Shown here piece by piece: positions 1 to 6,182 of a stretch of 9,068 nucleotides of DNA; the first letter of the stretch is position 1, and the number at the start of each line of letters is the position of its first letter. The stretch lies in assembly GCA_014380205.1 (NCBI GenBank), contig JACMKH010000324.1, forward strand, positions 1-9,068, given 5' to 3'. The notes beneath the pieces are model-generated. The model ran no database searches, was not told the DNA's origin, and saw nothing but the letters and a program-made list of their open reading frames with translations. Position numbers and translations under genes: made by a program. The DNA is from Sphingomonadaceae bacterium. Lineage in GTDB: Bacteria > Pseudomonadota > Alphaproteobacteria > Sphingomonadales > Sphingomonadaceae.

Positions 1-434
1 CGGGCGAAACCGGCGAGCGCCGAATTCTGGGTCGCGCTCCGCTGGGCGAGGTCGGCCTGCGCCCGCACCCGCGCCGCGAGCTGGCTGGTGACCACCGCGA
101 CCGCGAACAGCATCGCCACGGTCACCACGTTGCGCGGATCGGCGACCCGCAAGCTGTGGACCGGTTCAGTAAAGAAGAAATTATACGCGAGCGCCGAGGC
201 CGCGCCGGCGAACAAGCCGGGTCGCAGCCCGTAGAGCGTCGCCGCCGCCATCACCGGGAGCAAATAGAGCAGGTCGATCGCCGATGCGCCGAGCGCGGGG
301 GCCATCAGCACGCCGATGCCGGTCGCGACGGCGATCATCATGCTCGTCTCGGTGTAGACGCGCAGCTGCGCCGCGAACGCGCGCGTCTCGGTGCCGTCGT
401 TCCCCGGCCGGGCGAATGTGCGGCTGGCCTCCAT
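1..434 (-). CDS. KdpD-like sensor histidine kinase, N-terminal part (runs off left edge)
   Basis: The 144 complete codons visible encode the membrane-sensor part of a KdpD-type histidine kinase. After about 30 polar residues come four hydrophobic segments (about residues 32-48, 52-66, 72-88 and 102-120). The stretch YNFFFTEPVHSLRVADPRNV (84-103), then SQLAARVRAQA (117-127), is the recognisable DUF4118 signature of KdpD. The kinase core (HisKA, HATPase) would lie beyond the window. The ATG at 434 is the only plausible start, because an in-frame TAG sits at 450-452 with no start codon between. The protein therefore lacks the N-terminal KdpD and UspA-like domains (about 400 residues) of full-length KdpD. 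No strong Shine-Dalgarno sequence is visible. In the family, KdpD senses low K+ or ionic stress and phosphorylates KdpE. The neighbouring divergent kup supports a K+-related role, but that role is inferred. Confidence 0.8.
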   Translation of the reverse strand, partial: MEASRTFARPGNDGTETRAFAAQLRVYTETSMMIAVATGIGVLMAPALGASAIDLLYLLPVMAAATLYGLRPGLFAGAASALAYNFFFTEPVHSLRVADPRNVVTVAMLFAVAVVTSQLAARVRAQADLAQRSATQNSALAGFA

Positions 435-494
435 GGTTCGCGCGCATTGCTATGCCGCGCGCGCCGATCCGCCGTCGAGTCCCGCAACGCCGAT

Positions 495-509
495 TCTTAC
501 GCAATCTTA
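495..509. promoter_or_regulatory. 10-bp-period direct repeat in the kinase/kup intergenic gap
   Basis: TCTTA occurs at 495-499 and again at 505-509, exactly one helical turn apart, in the AT-richest part of the 154-bp gap between the divergent KdpD-like kinase and kup. Tandem half-sites spaced 10-11 bp are the usual binding pattern of OmpR/PhoB-family regulators, to which KdpE belongs. The site is placed to act on either gene. That it is an operator is inference from layout and period only. I could not identify convincing -35/-10 boxes for either gene in this gap. Confidence 0.3.
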
Positions 510-576
510 ACCTTCGGGGCCGCTTTTCGCATGGAAAGCTTATGCGCTTCGCGTCCACGTCGCTGTGCCCGAACAT

Positions 577-582
577 GAAGGA
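577..582 (+). promoter_or_regulatory. Ribosome binding site deciding the kup start
   Basis: GAAGGA lies 6 nt before the ATG at 589. It selects that ATG over an in-frame GTG at 565, which has no comparable upstream signal and would add eight residues not expected in the family. Confidence 0.75.
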
Positions 583-588
583 CGCAGC

Positions 589-2490
589 ATGGCCACCGCG
601 ACTGTCGAGCCCGCCGCCACCGGCCATCCCGTCCGCAAGGAAGGGCTGGGCGCGCTCACGCTCGGCGCGATCGGCGTCGTGTTCGGCGACATCGGCACCT
701 CACCGCTCTACGCCCTCAAGGAATCCTTCATCGGCGCGCATCCGCTCGCGGTCGATCCCGCGCACATCTACGGCGTGCTGTCGCTGATCTTCTGGACGCT
801 GACCCTGATCGTCACCGTCAAATATGTGCTGCTGACCTTGCGCGCCGACAATCGTGGCGAGGGGGGCTCGTTCGCGCTGCTCGCGCTGATCTCGCGCAAG
901 CTTCCCGATGGGCGGTGGCGCGGCTCGGTCGTCTTGCTCGGCGTGCTCGCGGCGGCGCTGTTCTATGGCGACGCGATCATAACGCCTGCGATCTCGGTGC
1001 TCTCGGCGGTCGAGGGGTTGACCGTGGTCGAGGCGGGGCTCCAGCCGCTCGTGCTGCCGATCGTCGTCGGCATTTTGATCGGCTTGTTCCTGATCCAGGC
1101 GCGCGGGACGGCGCGCGTCGGTGTCATCTTCGGGCCGATCGTGCTGGTCTATTTCGCCGTCCTTGCCGCGCTTGGCGTGGTCAACATCTTGGCCAACCCC
1201 GAAATCCTCGGCATCGTCAATCCGGTTTGGGCGATAAATTTCTTCGCGCTCGATCCGGGCCTCGCCTTCCTCGCGCTCGGCTCGGTGGTTCTCGCGGTGA
1301 CCGGGGCGGAGGCTCTCTACGCGGACATGGGCCACTTCGGCCGCCGGCCGATCGCGCTGTCGTGGCTCTGGCTCGTCTTCCCCTGCCTGGTGCTCAACTA
1401 CATGGGCCAGGGCGCGCTGCTGCTCGACGACCCCGCCGCCGCAGCCAACCCCTTCTTCCTGATGGCCCCCGAATGGGCGCGGCTGCCGCTCGTCGGCATC
1501 GCGACGCTGGCGACGATCATCGCCAGCCAGGCGGTGATCACCGGCGCCTTTTCGGTCACCCGCCAGGCGATCCAGCTCGGCTATCTCCCGCGCCTCAAGA
1601 TCGTCCAGACCAGCGCGCGCGCCGCGGGCCAGATTTACATGCCCGCGGTCAACTGGGCGCTGCTTGTCATGGTGCTGCTGCTCGTGCTCGGCTTCCGCCA
1701 GTCGACCAACCTCGCCGCCGCCTATGGCATCGCGGTGACGGGGACGATGTTCATCACCACCTGCATGCTCGGCGTGCTGCTGTTCGCCGTGTGGCGCTGG
1801 AACCGGTGGCTCGCAGGCGCCGTCACCGGCCTGTTCCTGCTCGTCGACGGCGCCTATCTCGCGTCGAACCTCACCAAGATTCCGGACGGCGGCTGGTTCC
1901 CGCTGGTCGTCGCGCTGGTCGTGTTCGTGCTGCTGACGAGCTGGGCGCGCGGCCGCGCGCTGATGCGCGCGCGGCTCGCCGAGGCGGCGATGCCGCTCGA
2001 GCTGTTCGTCAAATCCTCGGCCGGCGCGATCCACCGCGTCCCCGGGACCTCGGTGTTCATGTCCTCGTCGGACGACGGCGTCCCCGCCGCGCTGCTCCAC
2101 AACATCAAGCACAACAAGGTGCTCCACGAGCGCGTCGTCATCCTCACCGTCAAGGTCGAGGAGGTGCCGCATGTCGAAGGCGCGGACCATGCCGCGGTCC
2201 GCGATCTCGGCGACGGCTTCTACCGGATCGTGCTCAGCCACGGCTTCATGGAGGAGATCGACGTCCCCACCGATCTCGCGCGCATCGACCAATGCGGCGG
2301 CCCGATCCGGATGATGGAGACGAGCTTCTTCCTCGGCCGCCAGAAGCTGATCGCGAGCCGCCGTCCCGGCATGGCGCTGTGGCGCGAGCATCTCTTCGCC
2401 TGGATGATGCGCACCTCCGAATCGGCGATGGAGTTCTTCCGCCTGCCCACCAATCGCGTGATCGAACTCGGCAGCCAGCTCGAGATTTAG
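589..2490 (+). CDS. kup: Low-affinity potassium uptake permease (KUP/HAK/KT family)
   Basis: Complete 633-residue K+/H+ symporter of the inner membrane, close in length to E. coli Kup (622). Landmarks in order: GDIGTSPLY (33-41) in the first helix, RADNRGEGG (85-93), [20 protein letters not shown] (125-144, where E. coli has FYGE), [10 protein letters not shown] (242-251), [10 protein letters not shown] (270-279), [14 protein letters not shown] (314-327) and [13 protein letters not shown] (374-386). About twelve membrane helices extend to about residue 452. A cytoplasmic tail of about 180 residues follows, including [13 protein letters not shown] and RMMETSFF, and ends [11 protein letters not shown], nearly identical to the E. 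coli terminus. Kup-type transporters take up K+ constitutively, especially at low pH. The gene is divergent from a KdpD-like kinase, so its expression may respond to K+ (inference). It stops 1 bp from the end of the convergent bkdB. The closely related trkD name refers to the same gene. Confidence 0.97.
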   Translation: MATATVEPAATGHPVRKEGLGALTLGAIGVVFGDIGTSPLYALKESFIGAHPLAVDPAHIYGVLSLIFWTLTLIVTVKYVLLTLRADNRGEGGSFALLALISRKLPDGRWRGSVVLLGVLAAALFYGDAIITPAISVLSAVEGLTVVEAGLQPLVLPIVVGILIGLFLIQARGTARVGVIFGPIVLVYFAVLAALGVVNILANPEILGIVNPVWAINFFALDPGLAFLALGSVVLAVTGAEALYADMGHFGRRPIALSWLWLVFPCLVLNYMGQGALLLDDPAAAANPFFLMAPEWARLPLVGIATLATIIASQAVITGAFSVTRQAIQLGYLPRLKIVQTSARAAGQIYMPAVNWALLVMVLLLVLGFRQSTNLAAAYGIAVTGTMFITTCMLGVLLFAVWRWNRWLAGAVTGLFLLVDGAYLASNLTKIPDGGWFPLVVALVVFVLLTSWARGRALMRARLAEAAMPLELFVKSSAGAIHRVPGTSVFMSSSDDGVPAALLHNIKHNKVLHERVVILTVKVEEVPHVEGADHAAVRDLGDGFYRIVLSHGFMEEIDVPTDLARIDQCGGPIRMMETSFFLGRQKLIASRRPGMALWREHLFAWMMRTSESAMEFFRLPTNRVIELGSQLEI

Positions 2491-2491
2491 C

Positions 2492-3736
2492 TCAGTCCAA
2501 GAAGATCAGGATCGGGGTCTCGATCAGGCGCTTGAGCGCCTGGACGAAGCTCGCGGCGTCCCAGCCGTCGACGACGCGGTGGTCGCACGAGATCGAGAGG
2601 TTCATGAGCTTGCGGACCTCGAGCTCGCCGTCGACGATCGCGGGGCGTTCGACGATGCGGTTGGGGCCGATGATCGCGACCTCGGGGCGGTTGATCACCG
2701 GGGTGGTCGCGATCCCGCCGAGCGGGCCCAATGAGGTGATCGTGAGCGTCGAGCCCGACAGCTCCTCGCTCTTCGCCTTGCCGCTGCGCGCGGCCTCGGC
2801 GAGGCGGACGATCTCGGACGCCATTTCCCACACGCTCAGCGCCTGCGCGTCGCGGAGCACGGGGACCATCAGCCCCTTGTCGGTCTGCGTCGCGATGCCG
2901 AGGTGGACCGCGCCCGAGCGCGTCACCACCCCCGCCTCGTCGTCGAAGGTCGCGTTGATCATCGGCCAATCGGGCAGCGCCTTGCAGATAGCGGCGATCA
3001 TCAAGGGGAGCATGGTGAGCTTGGGCCGCTCGCCGCGCGATCCGTTCATCGCCGCGCGCTGCGCCTCGAGATTGGTGACGTCGATCTCCTCGACATAGGT
3101 GAAGTGCGGGATGTGGCGCTTGGAGGCGGCCATGTTGTCGGCGATGCGGCGGCGCATGCCGATCACCTTGATCTCCTCGTCGGCCCTTGATGCGCCGCGC
3201 GCGCGCCCGCCGCCGCCGCCGTACTGGAGAAAGGCGTCGAGATCGGCGTGGCGGATGCGGTCGCCGGTCGCGGGCCTCACCGCGTCGAGCGCGATCGACA
3301 GCTCCTTCGCGCGCTGGCGCACGGCGGGCGAGGCGAGCACGCGCTTCGCGGAAGGCTCGGGAGCCGGCGGTGGCGAAGGGGGCGCTGGCGCGGGGGTCGG
3401 CTCGGGCTCGCGGGCTGGCGTTTCCTCGGCCTCTTCCTTGGGCTGCGGGGCGGGCGGCTCGGCCTTGAACGGGTGCTCCTCCTCGTCCTCGATATCGTCG
3501 GTCTCGAACACCGCGAGCACCGATCCGATCGCGATCATCTGCCCCGGCTCGCCGTTGAGCTCGATGATCTTGCCCGCGACGGGGGCCTCCATCTCGACCG
3601 TCGCCTTGTCGGTCATCACGTCGGCAATGCCCTGGTCTTCCTCGACCATGTCGCCGACCTTGACGTGCCAGGCGACGACCTCGGCCTCGGCGATGCCTTC
3701 GCCGATATCGGGCAATCTGAAGCTGTATTTCGCCAC
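2492..3736 (-). CDS. bkdB: Branched-chain 2-oxoacid dehydrogenase E2 (dihydrolipoyl acyltransferase)
   Basis: A 414-residue E2 core subunit. It accepts the acyl group from E1 on a swinging lipoyl arm and passes it to CoA. Layout: one lipoyl domain (1-80) with lipoylated Lys44 in MTDKATVEM; an acidic then Pro/Ala/Glu-rich hinge (81-130); a peripheral-subunit-binding domain (about 132-170, LASPAVRQRAKEL...HADLDAFL); a Gly-rich linker (173-177); and the catalytic domain (188-414) with the active-site CDHRVVDG motif (His386, Asp390). A single lipoyl domain and this length fit BkdB. The PSBD loop lacks the usual GTGPGGRI-type sequence and reads PATGDRI instead. The start is GTG at 3736, abutting the TGA of bkdA2 with zero spacing and served by a GGAGG inside the bkdA2 end. 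It is the last gene of the operon, with no E3 gene after it. A pyruvate-type E2 is the alternative, but the linked E1 subunits argue for branched-chain substrates. Confidence 0.93.
   Translation of the reverse strand: MAKYSFRLPDIGEGIAEAEVVAWHVKVGDMVEEDQGIADVMTDKATVEMEAPVAGKIIELNGEPGQMIAIGSVLAVFETDDIEDEEEHPFKAEPPAPQPKEEAEETPAREPEPTPAPAPPSPPPAPEPSAKRVLASPAVRQRAKELSIALDAVRPATGDRIRHADLDAFLQYGGGGGRARGASRADEEIKVIGMRRRIADNMAASKRHIPHFTYVEEIDVTNLEAQRAAMNGSRGERPKLTMLPLMIAAICKALPDWPMINATFDDEAGVVTRSGAVHLGIATQTDKGLMVPVLRDAQALSVWEMASEIVRLAEAARSGKAKSEELSGSTLTITSLGPLGGIATTPVINRPEVAIIGPNRIVERPAIVDGELEVRKLMNLSISCDHRVVDGWDAASFVQALKRLIETPILIFLD
2525..2542. other. Perfect 7-bp hairpin inside the 3' end of bkdB, just past kup
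   Basis: CAGGCGC, a TTGA loop and GCGCCTG form a perfect inverted repeat 34 nt beyond the kup stop, within the last codons of bkdB. No T-run follows on either strand, so it is not a typical intrinsic terminator. It is the only strong stem I see near this convergent junction and could stabilise or pause transcripts. It could also simply be coding sequence that happens to fold. Confidence 0.3.
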
Positions 3737-4750
3737 TCAGTCCTCCATGACGCGCTTGAGCGCCTCGCCGAGCCGGATCGGCCCGGGGAAATAGGCCCAT
3801 TCGAGGCTGTGCGGATAGGGGGTGTCGTATCCGGTGACGCGGACGATCGGCGCCTCGAGATGGTGGAAGCAATGCTCCTGGACGAGCGCCGACAGCTCGG
3901 CGCCGAAGCCCGAGGTCTTGGTCGCCTCGTGGAGGATCAGGCAGCGCCCGGTCTTCTTGACCGAAGCCACGATCGCCTCGATGTCAAGCGGGAGCAGCGT
4001 GCGCAGGTCGATCACCTCGGCGTCATAGCCCTCGCGCTCGACCACGCCGAGCGCGACATGGACCATCGTCCCGTAGCACAGGACGGTGACGTCGCTCCCC
4101 TCGCGCACCGTCGCGGCCTTGCCGAGCGGGATGACGTAGTGCCCCTCGGGCACCTCGCTCGCGGGGTGCCTCGACCAGGGCTGGACGATCTCCTGATAGC
4201 GCCCGTCGAAGGGGCCGTTGTAGATCCGCTTGGGCTCGAAAAAGACCACCGGATCGGGATCCTCGATCGCCGCGATCAGCAGCCCCTTCGCGTCGTATGG
4301 CGTCGACGGGATCACGGTCTTGATCCCGCTGACATGGGTGAACATGCTCTCGGGAGACTGGCTGTGCGTCTGCCCGCCGAAGATGCCCCCGCCGAAGGGC
4401 GAGCGCACGACGATCGGCGCGGTGAACTCGCCCGCCGAGCGGTAGCGCAGCCGCGCTGCCTCGGAGACGAGCTGGTCGAGCCCCGGATAGATGTAATCGG
4501 CGAACTGGATCTCGGCGACGGGTTTCAATCCATAGGCTGCCATCCCCACGGCGACCCCGATGATCCCGCCCTCGTTGATCGGCGTGTCGAACGCGCGGCG
4601 CTTGCCGTATTTCTTCTGGAGCCCCGCGGTCGCGCGGAACACGCCGCCGTAGAAGCCGACGTCCTCGCCGAACACGCAGACATTCTCGTCGCGCTCCATC
4701 GCGACGTCCATCGCGCTGTTGATCGCCTGGATCATGTTCATCTGCGCCAT
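3737..4750 (-). CDS. bkdA2: Branched-chain 2-oxoacid dehydrogenase E1 beta subunit
   Basis: A 337-residue beta subunit of the thiamine-diphosphate-dependent E1 heterotetramer, which decarboxylates the 2-oxo acids of Leu, Ile and Val and reductively acylates E2. The match to the Pseudomonas BkdA2 pattern is strong along the whole length: GEDVGFYGGVFRAT (28-41), PINEGGIIG (57-65) carrying the conserved Glu60 expected to activate the cofactor, EIQFADYIYPGLDQ (80-93), GGGIFGGQTHSQSPE (120-134) with the catalytic-type His129, then PYDAKGLLIAAIE, FFEPKRIYNGPFDG and near the end EWAYFPGP. The FYGGVF and RIYNGPFDG stretches favour the branched-chain enzyme over pyruvate dehydrogenase beta. The ATG at 4750 overlaps the TGA of bkdA1 by one nucleotide (TGATG), indicating coupled translation. 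The downstream bkdB begins immediately after its stop. Confidence 0.95.
   Translation of the reverse strand: MAQMNMIQAINSAMDVAMERDENVCVFGEDVGFYGGVFRATAGLQKKYGKRRAFDTPINEGGIIGVAVGMAAYGLKPVAEIQFADYIYPGLDQLVSEAARLRYRSAGEFTAPIVVRSPFGGGIFGGQTHSQSPESMFTHVSGIKTVIPSTPYDAKGLLIAAIEDPDPVVFFEPKRIYNGPFDGRYQEIVQPWSRHPASEVPEGHYVIPLGKAATVREGSDVTVLCYGTMVHVALGVVEREGYDAEVIDLRTLLPLDIEAIVASVKKTGRCLILHEATKTSGFGAELSALVQEHCFHHLEAPIVRVTGYDTPYPHSLEWAYFPGPIRLGEALKRVMED
3742..3746 (-). promoter_or_regulatory. Ribosome binding site deciding the bkdB GTG start
   Basis: On the minus strand GGAGG lies 5 nt before the GTG at 3736 and is embedded in the last codons of bkdA2. It supports the unusual GTG start. Initiation there begins the mature-looking MAKYSFRLPDIGEG lipoyl-domain terminus. 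Confidence 0.75.
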
Positions 4751-6042
4751 CAGGCTTCGCCCTGCTTGGCCTTGGCCTTGGCGACCTCATATTCGGCGAG
4801 CATCTCGGCCTGCTGCTCGCGGAGGTGCCAAGGCATTTGGGCGAAGACATCTTCGAACATCGTCTCGAGCGGCTGGTGGAGGCCATGGCCGAGGATGCCG
4901 AACTTCTCGGCCTGCTTGGTCGCGACCTTGACCTGCTCGGCGCACTCGAGGTCCATCGCGGCGTGGCGCTCCTCGTCCCATTCGCCGAGCCCGACCAGAT
5001 GCTGCTTGAGCCGCGCGATCGGGTCGCCGAGCGGCCAATCGGTGGCCTCGTTGGCCGAGCGGTATTGCGAGGGATCGTCCGAGGTCGAATGGCCCTCGGT
5101 GCGATAGGTGAAATGCTCGATGATGGTCGGGCCCTGGTTGGTCCGCGCGCGCTCGGCCGCCCATTGGGTCGCGGCGTGGACCGCGAGCGCGTCGTTGCCG
5201 TCGATCCTGAGCCCCGCAATGCCGTAGCCGACCGCGCGCGCCGCGAAGGTCGTCGCCTCGCCGCCCGCGAAGCCCGAGAAGCTCGAGATCGCCCATTGGT
5301 TGTTGACCACGTTGAGGATCACCGGCGCCTTGTAGACCGAGGCGAAGATGCACGCCGAATGGAAGTCGCCCTCGGCGGTCGATCCCTCGCCGCACCAGGT
5401 CGCCGCGATCCGCGTGTCGCCCTTGGCCGCGCTCGCCATCGCCCAGCCCACCGCCTGCGGATATTGTGTCGCGAGATTGCCCGAGATCGAGAAGAAGCCG
5501 CCCTCCTTCGCCGAATACATGATCGGCAGCTGGCGGCCCTTCAGCCGGTCCTGCTTGTTCGAATAGACTTGGTTCATCATGTCGAGCAGCGGCCAGTCGC
5601 GCGCGATCAGGATGCCTTGCTGGCGGTACGAGGGGAAGCACATGTCGTCGCGGTCGAGCGCGAAGGCGGCGGCGACCGCGACCGCCTCCTCGCCGAGGCA
5701 CTTCATATAGAAGCTCGTCTTGCCCTGGCGCTGGGCGCGGAACATGCGCTGGTCGTAGGCGCGGGTAAGCGCCATCGCGCGCAGCATCTTCCTGAGCGTC
5801 TCGGCGTCGAGCCTTGGATCCCACGGGCCGACCGCCTTGCCCTCGCCGTCGAGCACGCGAACGAGGCCGTAGGAGAGATCGCGCATGGTGTGATGGTCGT
5901 CGGCGATATCGGGCCGCCGCGTCTCGCCCGCGGCGGGGATGACGATGTCCGAGAAATCGGCGTCGTCCCCCGGCCGGAATTTGGGCTCGGGGACGTAGAG
6001 ATCGAGCGGCGGGAGGTTGGACCGCGCCTCTTGCTTCGCCAT
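4750..6042 (-). CDS. bkdA1: Branched-chain 2-oxoacid dehydrogenase E1 alpha subunit
   Basis: A 430-residue alpha subunit of the ThDP-dependent E1, working with the product of bkdA2. Features in order: an N-terminal arm starting MAKQEARSNLPPLDLYVPEP, similar in style to Pseudomonas BkdA1; SFYMKCLGEEA (110-120); CFPSYRQQGILIARD (135-149); LKGRQLPIMYS (167-177); ISGNLATQYPQAVGWAMA (186-203); and a ThDP/Mg motif from GEGSTAEGDF (218-227) to VVNNQWAIS (245-253). HSTSDDPSQYR (318-328) matches the branched-chain-specific HSTSDD loop. Glu replaces Asp in the GDG motif, as I recall it does in human BCKDHA. The start is ATG 6042: GGGGAG sits 4 nt upstream and a promoter-like element lies further up. 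ATG 6054 and TTG 6096 are in frame but lack ribosome sites, and the TTG lies within the promoter. It is the first gene of the operon. Confidence 0.95.
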   Translation of the reverse strand: MAKQEARSNLPPLDLYVPEPKFRPGDDADFSDIVIPAAGETRRPDIADDHHTMRDLSYGLVRVLDGEGKAVGPWDPRLDAETLRKMLRAMALTRAYDQRMFRAQRQGKTSFYMKCLGEEAVAVAAAFALDRDDMCFPSYRQQGILIARDWPLLDMMNQVYSNKQDRLKGRQLPIMYSAKEGGFFSISGNLATQYPQAVGWAMASAAKGDTRIAATWCGEGSTAEGDFHSACIFASVYKAPVILNVVNNQWAISSFSGFAGGEATTFAARAVGYGIAGLRIDGNDALAVHAATQWAAERARTNQGPTIIEHFTYRTEGHSTSDDPSQYRSANEATDWPLGDPIARLKQHLVGLGEWDEERHAAMDLECAEQVKVATKQAEKFGILGHGLHQPLETMFEDVFAQMPWHLREQQAEMLAEYEVAKAKAKQGEA

Positions 6043-6046
6043 CGCT

Positions 6047-6052
6047 CTCCCC
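6047..6052 (-). promoter_or_regulatory. Ribosome binding site deciding the bkdA1 start
   Basis: GGGGAG on the minus strand, 4 nt before ATG 6042. The two upstream in-frame candidates (ATG 6054, TTG 6096) have no purine-rich element at proper spacing, so 6042 is preferred. The spacing is slightly short. Confidence 0.6.
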
Positions 6053-6078
6053 ATCGGCCCCGATTCGCTCGCGCGGCC

Positions 6079-6106
6079 CTTATAATATTGTTGCAACGCG
6101 CGTCAC
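6079..6106 (-). promoter_or_regulatory. Candidate sigma-70-type promoter of the bkd operon
   Basis: Reading the minus strand, GTGACG (6106-6101, four of six matches to TTGACA) is followed after 16 nt by TATAAG (6084-6079, five of six matches to TATAAT). This sits in a short AT-rich patch (TATAATATTG on the plus strand) that stands out in the GC-rich surroundings. A transcript would start near 6072 and carry a leader of about 30 nt to the chosen ATG. The spacer contains the 8-bp palindrome GTTGCAAC (6090-6097), a possible operator. This is inferred from sequence resemblance only. Confidence 0.45.
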
Positions 6107-6153
6107 GCGGTTCGGATGCGGCCCATGCGCGGTTCATCTCCGCCCGCGCATCG

Positions 6154-6169
6154 GCGGCTGTCAAGCCGC
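6154..6169 (+). other. Small hairpin directly before the META-protein ribosome site
   Basis: GCGGCT, a GTCA loop and AGCCGC form a perfect 6-bp stem ending 1 nt before the AGGAGG of the downstream gene. It could influence translation start. On the minus strand the same bases contain a consensus TTGACA (6164-6159), but no good -10 box follows at 16-18 nt. Function is unproven. Confidence 0.25.
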
Positions 6170-6170
6170 A

Positions 6171-6176
6171 AGGAGG
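6171..6176 (+). promoter_or_regulatory. Strong ribosome binding site of the META-domain gene
   Basis: A perfect AGGAGG lies 6 nt before ATG 6183. This is the strongest Shine-Dalgarno sequence in the window, and it fixes the start. Confidence 0.8.
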
Positions 6177-6182
6177 AAGCCG

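Noticed and set aside
505..535. TTAACC with a downstream hexamer as a kup promoter
   Set aside because: At 17-nt spacing the -10 position reads CATGGA, only two of six consensus matches. No other pairing in the gap is better.
700..2391. A 563-codon open frame antisense to kup
   Set aside because: It lies fully within a gene with overwhelming family similarity. Its translation is rich in Arg, Asp, His and Glu with no recognisable motif, as expected for a shadow frame in GC-rich DNA.
915..3098. A 727-codon open frame on the plus strand crossing the kup end into bkdB
   Set aside because: It is out of frame with kup and antisense to bkdB. Its composition is Arg/Ala/Pro-rich without domains, and it has no ribosome site.
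3207..3222. CCG-type trinucleotide run as a repeat element
   Set aside because: It encodes the Gly-rich hinge of the E2 protein and is explained by coding sequence.
5383..5391. GEG instead of GDG in the thiamine-diphosphate motif of E1 alpha, as a possible loss of function
   Set aside because: Glu also occupies this position in the human branched-chain E1 alpha as I recall it. The remaining motif and the NN end are intact, so this supports the branched-chain assignment.
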